Below are positions 49,619 through 58,012 of a DNA stretch of 64,000 nt, one piece after another. A program made the position numbers and the translations under genes. The notes under the pieces were generated by a model, which did no database searches, was not told the origin of the DNA, and saw nothing but the letters and a program-made list of their open reading frames with translations. Positions within the stretch are counted from its first letter, which is position 1; the number at the start of each line of letters is the position of its first letter. Source of the DNA: Chloroflexota bacterium (GTDB lineage: Bacteria; Chloroflexota; Dehalococcoidia; CAUJGQ01); the NCBI GenBank assembly GCA_963170165.1, contig CAUJGQ010000011.1:1-64000 (forward strand). The letters are read 5' to 3'.

Positions 49619-50751
49619 AGGTGCTGTACATGATCACACGGGCCGAGTACGGCGGGGGGCAGGTACACGTCCTGGACCTGTTGCGCGGGTTCCGCGCCCG
49701 CCTCGATGTCGCAGTGGCTACCGGCGAAGAGGAGTACCTGACGCGCGAGGCCGCGGCACTGGGCGTGCCGGTGTTCGTGCTCCCGCATCTCGTACATCCC
49801 ATCAGCCCGGCGAATGATGTGCGCGCACTGCGCGAGACCCTGGCGTTGCTGCGACGCTGGCGGCCGGACCTGTTGCACGCGCACACCTCCAAAGCAGGCA
49901 TCATCGGCCGGGCGGCAGCGCGGATGTCCGGCGTTCCCTCTGTGTTCACAGCGCACACCTGGGCCTTCGCCGAAGGGATGAGCCGCCGACGGCGGGCCGT
50001 GGGCATCGTTGCCGAGGCCACAATGGCGCTGCCCTCCGCCCAGATCATCAACGTCTCCACCGCCAATCGCGACCTGGCGCTGCGGTACCATATCGCCCGC
50101 CGGCATAAGCTTCAGGTCATCCACAACGGCGTAGCTGACTGTCCAGAGCGAGCACAGCCCGAACGCGGTACCGAGCCGCGCGTCGTGATGGTGGCGCGTT
50201 TCGCCGAGCAAAAGGACCAGACCTTGCTGGTGCGCGCCTTCGCCCGCGCGCACGCTCCTGGCAGACTCCAGTTCATCGGAGATGGCCCCATACGTCCCCA
50301 GGTGGAGGCTGAGGTCGAGCGGCTGGGCCTGTCCGCGCGTGTGGACTTTCTCGGCGCCCGCGGGGATGTCACGGCGCTGCTGGCGCAGGCACACTGCTTT
50401 GCATTGGCCACCAACTGGGAGGGATTCCCGCTCACGATTCTGGAGGCGATGCGCGCCGGACTACCGGTGATCGCCACCGCCGTGGGCGGCAACGCCGAAG
50501 CAGTGGACGACGGCGCCACCGGGTTCCTGGTACCCCACGGTGATCAGGAGGCCCTGGCAGAGCGGCTGCACCAGCTGCTGACCGATCCCAAATTGCGTGG
50601 CCGGATGGGCGCCGCCGGGCGTGCCCGCTATGAGCAGCACTTCACCCTTGATTCTCAGCTCGAGCGCACGTATGCCGTCTACCAGCAGGCCATCGGTAAC
50701 CGGACCATGTCCCCACCTCACACCGTGGATGCCAGCATCCGCGCGGCGTGA
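49615..50751 (+). CDS. Glycosyltransferase family 1/GT4-like
   Basis: MKVLYMITRAEYGGGQVHVLDLLRGF; AHTSKAGIIGRAAARMSGVPSVFTAHTWAF; CFALATNWEGFPLTILEAMRAGLPVIATAVGGNAEAV. Confidence 0.96.
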   Translation: MKVLYMITRAEYGGGQVHVLDLLRGFRARLDVAVATGEEEYLTREAAALGVPVFVLPHLVHPISPANDVRALRETLALLRRWRPDLLHAHTSKAGIIGRAAARMSGVPSVFTAHTWAFAEGMSRRRRAVGIVAEATMALPSAQIINVSTANRDLALRYHIARRHKLQVIHNGVADCPERAQPERGTEPRVVMVARFAEQKDQTLLVRAFARAHAPGRLQFIGDGPIRPQVEAEVERLGLSARVDFLGARGDVTALLAQAHCFALATNWEGFPLTILEAMRAGLPVIATAVGGNAEAVDDGATGFLVPHGDQEALAERLHQLLTDPKLRGRMGAAGRARYEQHFTLDSQLERTYAVYQQAIGNRTMSPPHTVDASIRAA

Positions 50752-50877
50752 CGGTAGCGGCGCTACCGTACCAGGAGCGACCGGCCGCCACCAAGCAATG
50801 ACCGGCCAATCGGGACCGGCGTTTCGCGTCCGGACGGCCGCCGTCGCTTTGTGCCGGTCTGACCTGCCGGGACAGTG

Positions 50878-50905
50878 CGGCGCGCCCCTAGCCGGAGGCG
50901 CGCCG
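50878..50905. terminator. Terminator-like hairpin between convergent genes
   Basis: CGGCGCGCC-cctagccgga-GGCGCGCCG 9-bp perfect arms. Confidence 0.5.
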
Positions 50906-50932
50906 TAGGTCACCGATCGGTGCGAGCAGCGG

Positions 50933-52522
50933 TCAGCGGCGCGGCTCTGGGGTGAGTACCGGCGTTGGGGTAAGCGCAGGGCCGGTGGTGGTCCGGCCAG
51001 AGCCGGCCGGCGAGGGCGTCGCGGTGGGCTGAGGTGTTGAGCTGGGCGGCGGCGCCGCACCGGTGATGCTGATGGTGAATGGGCGGCGCATCAGGTGGTG
51101 GCTGTCCACCCCCCACACACCCTTCGCGTAGTAGATGTAGCCTGTCGCGTTAGATGTGCGGCTTGTGGTCTCCGTGTGCGAGATCAGGCTGAGATAGCCG
51201 TACCACACATCACCCTTCTCCACCTGGCTGTTGAGCTGCGGATAGTACAGCGGAATCAGCTTCGGCGCATCAAAGTGAATAGCGTCGCTGGAGGTGGTGA
51301 TATAGAAGCCATCGTTGGTGGTAAATGTCAGCAGGTACTTCTTCAGATAGGTGTTGTAGCTGACGCCCGGGTTGGAGATGTACACTGAGCGGTCAACCGG
51401 CGCCGGCCGCTCCAGGATCGGCTGGCTATCACCACCGATACCTGGGGTCGAGAAGCTGCCATTGGACCACTTCTGCCAGGCGGAGGCCTGGGTCATCTGG
51501 CTGAAAGGCGCCCGGGCCAGATGCATGGTGTCCGGATACTTATCGTTCCAGTCCGTGAAGTACACGTAGACGTATTCGCCGACACGCACTGCCGATGGCT
51601 GACCCGCACCTGAAGGTCGGGTCTTGGCGCACGAGTCGGAGGCGTTGCGGCCGGTGATGACGCGGCCCTTGCGCTGCCAGGTCGTGCCGCCGTCAGTCGA
51701 GGTCGCGACACCAATTGAGGCGGTGTAGTTGTGGCGGTCGCACATCTCCGCATGATAGAAACCGACCAGCTCGCCTGAGGGGCCGGGCATCACGGTGCCG
51801 AAGGCGGCATACTCGCTGTCAAAACCCGAGCCGGACGGCATCAGTTGGGCCACCGGCGCCCCGTTGGTCGTCGCCAGCGGCTGCAAAGAGTCGAGGGACG
51901 ATCCCTTGAAGACGTAGCCACGCACCTCGGATGAGAAGAACAGCGCCACCTGATTCGGCCCGGTCCACACCATCGAGGTATGCGTATCTGGCAACGAGCC
52001 GAGCTGTGTGTCTGGAGGCAGCCCCCACTGCTCCGCGCCCAGCTCCACCCGGAAATCCACCGGGCCGCTAACGGGCGCCGGGGTCGCGGTGGGTTGCGGC
52101 GTCGATGTCGGTGCAGGCGTGCTACCACGACCGCTACCGTTGCCACTACCGGTGATCGTGAACGTTGCCGAGGCCGAGTCCGCACCTACCGTCACCGTGA
52201 CAGTGTACGCACCCGCGGGCAGGCTTGGGACGGTCACGGTGGCCCGGATCGCCCCACTGCGCGTGGAGTACACTCGCGGAAAGGCGGCCGCCGTACCCTG
52301 CCACGTCACAAAACCGGGCGTGCTGGCTGTGAAGTTTCGGCCATCAATCGTGATTCCCGAGCCGGCAGCGCCGGACGCTGGCGTGAGTGCGATGCTGGGG
52401 GCGGCCGCGGCAACGGCCCAGCGCGGAAGCGCTGCTAGTGCCACCAGCGTGGCAATAACCGTCAGACGAAGCCAGGGGCGGGACGGGCGCGCGGCACTAG
52501 GGGCTCCCTTGAGCCGGTTCAT
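50933..52522 (-). CDS. Secreted protein with N-terminal IPT/TIG-like domain, Pro/Thr linkers and BNR/beta-propeller-like region
   Basis: Signal LTVIATLVALAALPRWAVAAAA; PSIALTPASGAAGSGITIDGRNF (IPT/TIG); GVATSTDGGTTWQRKGRV (BNR/Asp-box); linkers STPQPTATPAP and STPQPTATPSP. Confidence 0.8.
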   Translation of the reverse strand: MNRLKGAPSAARPSRPWLRLTVIATLVALAALPRWAVAAAAPSIALTPASGAAGSGITIDGRNFTASTPGFVTWQGTAAAFPRVYSTRSGAIRATVTVPSLPAGAYTVTVTVGADSASATFTITGSGNGSGRGSTPAPTSTPQPTATPAPVSGPVDFRVELGAEQWGLPPDTQLGSLPDTHTSMVWTGPNQVALFFSSEVRGYVFKGSSLDSLQPLATTNGAPVAQLMPSGSGFDSEYAAFGTVMPGPSGELVGFYHAEMCDRHNYTASIGVATSTDGGTTWQRKGRVITGRNASDSCAKTRPSGAGQPSAVRVGEYVYVYFTDWNDKYPDTMHLARAPFSQMTQASAWQKWSNGSFSTPGIGGDSQPILERPAPVDRSVYISNPGVSYNTYLKKYLLTFTTNDGFYITTSSDAIHFDAPKLIPLYYPQLNSQVEKGDVWYGYLSLISHTETTSRTSNATGYIYYAKGVWGVDSHHLMRRPFTISITGAAPPPSSTPQPTATPSPAGSGRTTTGPALTPTPVLTPEPRR

Positions 52523-52582
52523 GAATCACCTCGGCGAGCGCGAGGTGACACGGCCAGCTTTCGGCGGCGCGCGCTCCTCGCA

Positions 52583-52675
52583 TGAATTCGGCAGCCCGGC
52601 TGTCCGGCGCAACCAGCGCGGGACCCGTGGCTTTGCGTCCCCGCCTTACGACGGGTTTGCCAGTTCGTTCCTGCG
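52583..52675 (-). ncRNA. c-di-GMP-I riboswitch (GEMM-I)
   Basis: Minus strand AACTGGCAAACCCGTCGTAAGGCGGGGACGCAAAGCCACGGGTCCCGCGCTGGTTGCGCCGGACAGCCGGGCTGCCGAA: conserved GGCAAACC, GACGCAAAGCCACGGG and GACAGCCGGGCTGCCG; stem CCCGTC-GTAA-GGCGGG with GNRA loop. Confidence 0.92.
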
Positions 52676-52972
52676 GGCGATGGGCGCCTCCCTACGGGGA
52701 TTTCGTGCTCTATTAGGGATTTCGACCGATGGGCACGTCTCCATAGCTACGCTGCCACGGGCGGCTGACCGGTCGGTACCATACTTTTGGGTTATCCCTT
52801 ATTATCCGGATAGGTATTACACGATTTCGGTATAGTTTCGGTGTCCCACTCGCTGTGCGGGATCTGTGGCACAATACCGCCAAACCGAGAGGCGGAAGGT
52901 GGCGCAACGGCAGGCGGTGTCCGCGTGTGCCGGTGCGCTGCCGTCACTGCCGCCGTAAGGAGATGGGCCTGC

Positions 52973-54214
52973 ATGACGCTCGAAGCTGAACGCGCCACCG
53001 GTGGCGGCCGTCTTTCCCAAACACCAGCCACGGAGCTGCTTTCCGCGTGGGCCCGCCGAGGGCATGCCAATCAGGGCGAGTCGGGCCCGCCGGCTGCTTC
53101 AGGCCTAATCGAGTTCGGTGGCGGCATCCCTGACCCAGAGACGCTGCCAAAAGACGCACTGCTGGCCGCGGCGGCGCGCGTGCTGGCGCAGGATGCCCCG
53201 GGAGCGCTGCGCTACGGCGGCGCACAGGGAGAAGAGCTGATGCGCCGCTGGCTGGCCGCGCGTCTGAATACCCAGGAGGATGCCGGCGCCGGACCAGAGA
53301 ACTTTTTCCTGACCAGCGGCTCTGGCCAGGCCATCCAGATGGTAATCGCCGCCTTCAGCGATCCAGGCGACGTCGCGCTGGTTGAGCGCCCATCGTACCC
53401 CGGTTCGCTGCGCACGTTCCGCGCATATGGCGTCGAGCTAGCGGGTGTTGACATGGATGAGGAAGGCGTCGTCATTGATGCGCTGGAGCGCACGCTCACG
53501 ACGCTGGCGGCAGCGGGCCGCACCCCCCGGCTGTTTTACACAATGCCCACGCTGCACAACCCTACCGGTATCACCACCACCATCCCGCGCCGCGAGGCCG
53601 TGGTCGAGCTGTGTGACCGCTTCGGCGTGCTGATCATGGAGGACGATGCCTACGGTGAGATCCGGTGTGAGGGCCGGCGGCCACCGTCCTACTACCGGCT
53701 CTCCGGGGGTCAAGGAGCGTTGCGCATCAGTACCGTGTCCAAGATGCTGGCAACCGGACTGCGCGTCGGCTGGGTCACCGGGCGCAAAGATCTGGTTGAC
53801 TCCCTTACCCGGCTGCGGTTCGACGGCGGGCTCAGCCCCTTCCTGATCCGCACCGTCGCTGAGTTTTGTAGCTCCGGTGACCAGGATGCGCACCTGGAGC
53901 ACATGATTCCGCTGTACCGAGAAAAGCGGGACCGCACCCTCGCCGCGCTCGCCGAACGCTGCGCAGGTCAGGCCACCTGGACCCACCCGGAAGGCGGCTT
54001 CTTCCTGTGGATGACGCTCGACCCGGCTATCAACCCCGCCAAGCTGCGTGAGTCAATGCAGAGCGAGAACGTCTTTGCCCGAACCGGGATGCAGTTCTTC
54101 CCGGATGGCGGCGGTGAACACAACCTGCGGCTGTGCTTCTCTACGCTGAGCGTCGCGGATATTGAAGAGGGGGTGCGCCGCCTGGGCCGCGCGCTCGATC
54201 AGGCGCGTTTCTAG
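52973..54214 (+). CDS. PLP-dependent class I/II aminotransferase (2-aminoadipate transaminase-like)
   Basis: LRYGGAQGEELMRRWLAARL; FLTSGSGQAIQMVIAAFSDPGDVALVERPSYPGSLRTF; GALRISTVSKMLATGLRVGWVTG; LRLCFS. Confidence 0.95.
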   Translation: MTLEAERATGGGRLSQTPATELLSAWARRGHANQGESGPPAASGLIEFGGGIPDPETLPKDALLAAAARVLAQDAPGALRYGGAQGEELMRRWLAARLNTQEDAGAGPENFFLTSGSGQAIQMVIAAFSDPGDVALVERPSYPGSLRTFRAYGVELAGVDMDEEGVVIDALERTLTTLAAAGRTPRLFYTMPTLHNPTGITTTIPRREAVVELCDRFGVLIMEDDAYGEIRCEGRRPPSYYRLSGGQGALRISTVSKMLATGLRVGWVTGRKDLVDSLTRLRFDGGLSPFLIRTVAEFCSSGDQDAHLEHMIPLYREKRDRTLAALAERCAGQATWTHPEGGFFLWMTLDPAINPAKLRESMQSENVFARTGMQFFPDGGGEHNLRLCFSTLSVADIEEGVRRLGRALDQARF

Positions 54215-54314
54215 CCCGCGCGGCCGGATAGACGGCAACGCCGGCTGCACAGCACGGGCCTGCACAGGCCACGTCCGTACCAGCCGGCGAGCGATACTAC
54301 TTTGGAACGCGGGC

Positions 54315-54542
54315 TCAGGCCATGAGCCGCCAGACGGAGAGCACACCTGCGCCGATCGCACCCCACGCGCCGATGCCGGCTAGCGCCGCGATCATCATGC
54401 CCCTGGCGGCGTTGCCATCAGGCATCGCCAGCATGTCACTGTCCGGCGCGGGCGTCGCCATCACTTTGGCGATCAGCGCGCCGCTGTGCACCGGCTCCGG
54501 CTCAGGATCGTACTGGTAGGCGAGGTTGGACCGGCGAGACAT
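54315..54542 (-). CDS. Small membrane protein
   Basis: MSRRSNLAYQYDPEPEPVHSGALIAKVMATPAPDSDMLAMPDGNAARGMMIAALAGIGAWGAIGAGVLSVWRLMA; one C-terminal TM. Confidence 0.45.
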   Translation of the reverse strand: MSRRSNLAYQYDPEPEPVHSGALIAKVMATPAPDSDMLAMPDGNAARGMMIAALAGIGAWGAIGAGVLSVWRLMA

Positions 54543-54865
54543 GGCAGCCCCCCTTGCAGGCCTGCACACCCCATGCAGCTAACGAGAGTATCGTGCGCTC
54601 ACGTTGCTCCTTTACCCACAACTTCGCCAAACCGACCCACAGGTCAGCCGGCCGGTAGGCTGGTCGCGAGATGGGGCGAGCATAGTGGTCTTCCCGATGG
54701 CCTGGCTATCGGGGAATTCCCTGATTGCCGCCGGAAACCGACCCGTTCGCCGGCGTCACGTAGGGGATTGCCCCTCGCGGGACGGGCGCCGGCGCCGTTC
54801 CCTGTTTGCGCGAACCCGGTACCATGGCAGCAGCGCCATTCGGTATCGAGGGGAGGTCCGCCGCC

Positions 54866-55969
54866 ATGTCCGACGCGCACACCACCGAGGGCCGGCCGTC
54901 CCCCAAGGGTCTGGTGCTGGCGGGTGGCAAGGGTAGCCGCCTGCGACCGTTTACCTACACCGGTGCGAAGCAGCTCGTGCCGGTCGCCAACAAGCCGGTG
55001 CTGTTCTACGCGCTGGAGCAACTGGTCGCCGCCGGCGTAACCGACATCGGCGTGATCGTGGGGAGCACCGCCGCTCAGGTGCAGGAGGCGGCCGGCGATG
55101 GTGCGGCGTTCGGCGCCCGCATCACCTACCTGCACCAGCCGGAGCCGCTCGGCATCGCCCACGCGATTATCGTCGCCCGCGACTTCCTCGGCGACAGCCC
55201 GTTTGTGATGGTGCTGGGCGACAACTTCTTGCGCGGCGGGCTGACAAGCCTCGTTGACCGGTTCCGCCGGGGCCAGCCCGATGCCCAGGTCCACCTGCTG
55301 CGTGTCGCCCATCCAGAGAGCCTGGGCGTGGCCGTGGTAGATGCCGCCGGACGCCTGGTCCGGCTGGTGGAGAAGCCGCAGGAGTTCATCTCCGACCTTG
55401 GTGTTATCGGCGTCTACTGCTTCACCGCTGCCGTCCACGAGGTAGTCGCGCACCAACAGCCCTCGGCCCGGGGTGAATTGGAGATCACCGACGCCATCCA
55501 GGGGCTGGTAGACCGCGGACTCCGCGTTGATGCCCTGCCTATCGAGGACTACTGGATCGACACCGGCAAGATGAGCGACATGCTCGAGGCCAACCGCATC
55601 GTGCTGGAGACATTGCAGCCCCAGATCGCCGGCAACGTCGATACCGCGAGCACGATTTCCGGCCGGGTCGTTGTGGAGGCGGGCGCGCAGGTCGTGCACT
55701 CCACCATCGAGGGCCCGGCGATCATCGGTGCCGGTACGCTGGTGGAACGCAGCTATATCGGCCCGTTCACCAGCATCGCCCATGCCTGTCAGCTGTCGGA
55801 CGCCGAGATCGCCGGCTCCATCGTCCTGGAGCGCACGGTGATTGACGGGGTACCCGGCCGGATTGAAGGCAGCCTCATCGGCCGCGACGTCACATTGCGC
55901 GGCGCTGCGCGGCGGCCGCGCGCCTACCGGCTGGTGCTGGGCGACCACTCGGAGGCACAGCTTCCATGA
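54866..55969 (+). CDS. rmlA: Glucose-1-phosphate thymidylyltransferase, long form with C-terminal left-handed beta-helix
   Basis: KGLVLAGGKGSRLRPFTYTGAKQLVPVANKPVLFYALEQL; VMVLGDNFLRGGL; hexapeptide-like C-terminus. Confidence 0.92.
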   Translation: MSDAHTTEGRPSPKGLVLAGGKGSRLRPFTYTGAKQLVPVANKPVLFYALEQLVAAGVTDIGVIVGSTAAQVQEAAGDGAAFGARITYLHQPEPLGIAHAIIVARDFLGDSPFVMVLGDNFLRGGLTSLVDRFRRGQPDAQVHLLRVAHPESLGVAVVDAAGRLVRLVEKPQEFISDLGVIGVYCFTAAVHEVVAHQQPSARGELEITDAIQGLVDRGLRVDALPIEDYWIDTGKMSDMLEANRIVLETLQPQIAGNVDTASTISGRVVVEAGAQVVHSTIEGPAIIGAGTLVERSYIGPFTSIAHACQLSDAEIAGSIVLERTVIDGVPGRIEGSLIGRDVTLRGAARRPRAYRLVLGDHSEAQLP

Positions 55970-56982
55970 GACGGATCCTTGTGACCGGCGGCATGGGATT
56001 CATTGGCTCCGCCCTCGTTCGCCGCCTGCTGCGCGCCCACGCCGATGTCGAGGTGCTCAATCTCGACTTGCTCACCTACGCCGGCAACCCGGCCAACCTA
56101 GCTGACCTGGCCGCCGAGCCGCGCCATCGCTTCGTGCGTGGGGACATTCGCGACGGGCGGCTGATGGCCGAGCTGTGCCGCGGCTGCTGGGGGGTGGCTC
56201 ACCTGGCTGCCGAAACCCATGTTGATCGCTCGCTGCTCGACGGCGCGGACTTCGTCACCTCCAACGTGCTGGGCACGTATGTCGTGCTGGCCACCGCGCG
56301 CGATGCCGGCGTTACGCGCGTGCTGGTGCAATCAACCGATGAGGTCTACGGACCAACCCCTGAAGGCATCGAGGTCCGCGAAGACGCCCCGCTGGCCCCA
56401 CGCTCGCCGTACTCCGCCGCCAAGCTCGGTGGCGAGATGCAGGCGCGCGCCTTCTTTGTCAGTTTTGGCCTGCCCGTCGTCGTAGCGCGGGGCATGAACA
56501 CGATCGGCCCGTACCAGTACCCCGAGAAGGCCGTGCCGTTGTTCACCATCAACGCCCTGCTGGGCGATCCGCTGCCGCTGTATGGCGACGGCCGCCAAGA
56601 ACGGGACCGCTTCTTTGTCGACGACCACGCTGCCGCGCTGGACACGCTGCTCCATGAAGGCGTCGCGGGCGAAGTGTACAACTGCGGCGCCGGAAACTAC
56701 GCCGAGAACCGCTACGTGGCGGAAACGATCTGCACGCTGCTGGACCGCCCGCACGACTTGATCCGCCCGGTTGCAGACCGGCCTGGCCATGACCAGCGTT
56801 ACCGGCTGGACACGGGCAAGCTGCGTGCGCTGGGCTGGTCGCCTGGCACCGGCCTGGATGAGGCGCTGCGGCAGACGGTGGACTGGTACCGAACGCACCC
56901 CGAATGGTGGCAACCGCTACGGGAGCGGATGCGCCGCGGCTACTATCAGCAGCAGTATGGCGAACGGCTGCGCCATGCGTAA
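55966..56982 (+). CDS. rmlB: dTDP-glucose 4,6-dehydratase
   Basis: RRILVTGGMGFIGSALVRRLL; HLAAETHVDRSLLDGADFVTSNVLGTYVVL; YSAAKLGGEM; DRPGHDQRYRLDTGKLRALGW. Confidence 0.95.
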   Translation: MRRILVTGGMGFIGSALVRRLLRAHADVEVLNLDLLTYAGNPANLADLAAEPRHRFVRGDIRDGRLMAELCRGCWGVAHLAAETHVDRSLLDGADFVTSNVLGTYVVLATARDAGVTRVLVQSTDEVYGPTPEGIEVREDAPLAPRSPYSAAKLGGEMQARAFFVSFGLPVVVARGMNTIGPYQYPEKAVPLFTINALLGDPLPLYGDGRQERDRFFVDDHAAALDTLLHEGVAGEVYNCGAGNYAENRYVAETICTLLDRPHDLIRPVADRPGHDQRYRLDTGKLRALGWSPGTGLDEALRQTVDWYRTHPEWWQPLRERMRRGYYQQQYGERLRHA

Positions 56983-57096
56983 CGCCGCCACGGCGCATAC
57001 CGCGCGGGTTCGACACCTGCCGCCTGCCACCCGCCCGGCACGGGCGATTGCGCCAAAACCCTTAGAGGGCTCCATTAGCCCTCAACACCGCCGGAG

Positions 57097-57999
57097 GTGG
57101 ATCCCGTGGGGAACGCCCAGATTCAGCAGATCGTGCAGATGCTCCGATCGCGGCCGGCGCCGGCCACACCGCCGACCTTCTCGGAGATGCGGCAAGGCTT
57201 CGAGCTGATGGCAATGATGTTCCCAGTGGCCGCCGATATCACGCGTGAGCCAGTATCCGCCGGGGGCGTGCCAGCAGAATGGGTGAGCGCGCCGGGCACC
57301 ACGCCGGATGGCGCCGTGCTGTACCTTCATGGCGGCGGGTATGTCCTTGGCTCTATCAACACCCATCGCGATCTTGCCGCCCGTCTCTCACGTGCCGCCG
57401 GGGTGCGGGCCCTGGTGATCGATTACCGGCTGGCGCCGGAACACCCCTTTCCCGCCGCTGTGGACGACGCCACCACCGCCTACCGCTTCCTGCTCGATCA
57501 GGGTCTCAATCCGGCGCGGCTGGTGATCGCCGGTGACTCCGCCGGCGGCGGTCTTACAGTCGCCACGCTGGTGGCGCTGCGCGATGCAGGAAGCCCGCTG
57601 CCGGCCGCTGGTGTCTGCCTGTCCCCATGGGTGGACCTGGCCGGCGAGGGCGCATCGATGACTGGCAAGGCAGACGTGGATCCCATGATCCAGAAGGCGG
57701 GCCTGGTGGCAATGGCGGGCGCGTATCTCGGCGGAGCGGACCCGCGCTCGCCCCTGGCCGCACCGCTGTATGCCGATCTGCACGGCTTGCCGCCACTACT
57801 GATCCAGGTTGGCACCGCCGAAACGCTGCTTGATGATGCCACACGGCTGGCGGAGCGCGCTCGCGCCGCCGGTGTGCAGGTGCAGCTCCAGCCCTGGGAG
57901 GACATGATTCACGTCTTCCAGATCTTTGCTGCCATGCTGCCGGAGGGACAGCAGGCGATTGACGCCATTGGCTCCTTCATCAAGCAACGCATCAGCTAG
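57097..57999 (+). CDS. Alpha/beta hydrolase (HSL-type esterase)
   Basis: LYLHGGGYVLGSINTHRDLAARLSRAAGVRALVIDYRLAPEHPFPAAVDDA; GDSAGGGL. Confidence 0.96.
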   Translation: MDPVGNAQIQQIVQMLRSRPAPATPPTFSEMRQGFELMAMMFPVAADITREPVSAGGVPAEWVSAPGTTPDGAVLYLHGGGYVLGSINTHRDLAARLSRAAGVRALVIDYRLAPEHPFPAAVDDATTAYRFLLDQGLNPARLVIAGDSAGGGLTVATLVALRDAGSPLPAAGVCLSPWVDLAGEGASMTGKADVDPMIQKAGLVAMAGAYLGGADPRSPLAAPLYADLHGLPPLLIQVGTAETLLDDATRLAERARAAGVQVQLQPWEDMIHVFQIFAAMLPEGQQAIDAIGSFIKQRIS

Positions 58000-58012
58000 G
58001 GTGGGAGCGCTG

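Noticed and set aside
54644-55948. 434-aa minus-strand ORF opposite rmlA
   Set aside because: Antisense shadow; the + frame is unambiguous RmlA.
57000-57030. Possible tRNA T-arm (GCGGG-TTCGACA-CCTGC)
   Set aside because: No matching acceptor, D or anticodon arms upstream; chance match.
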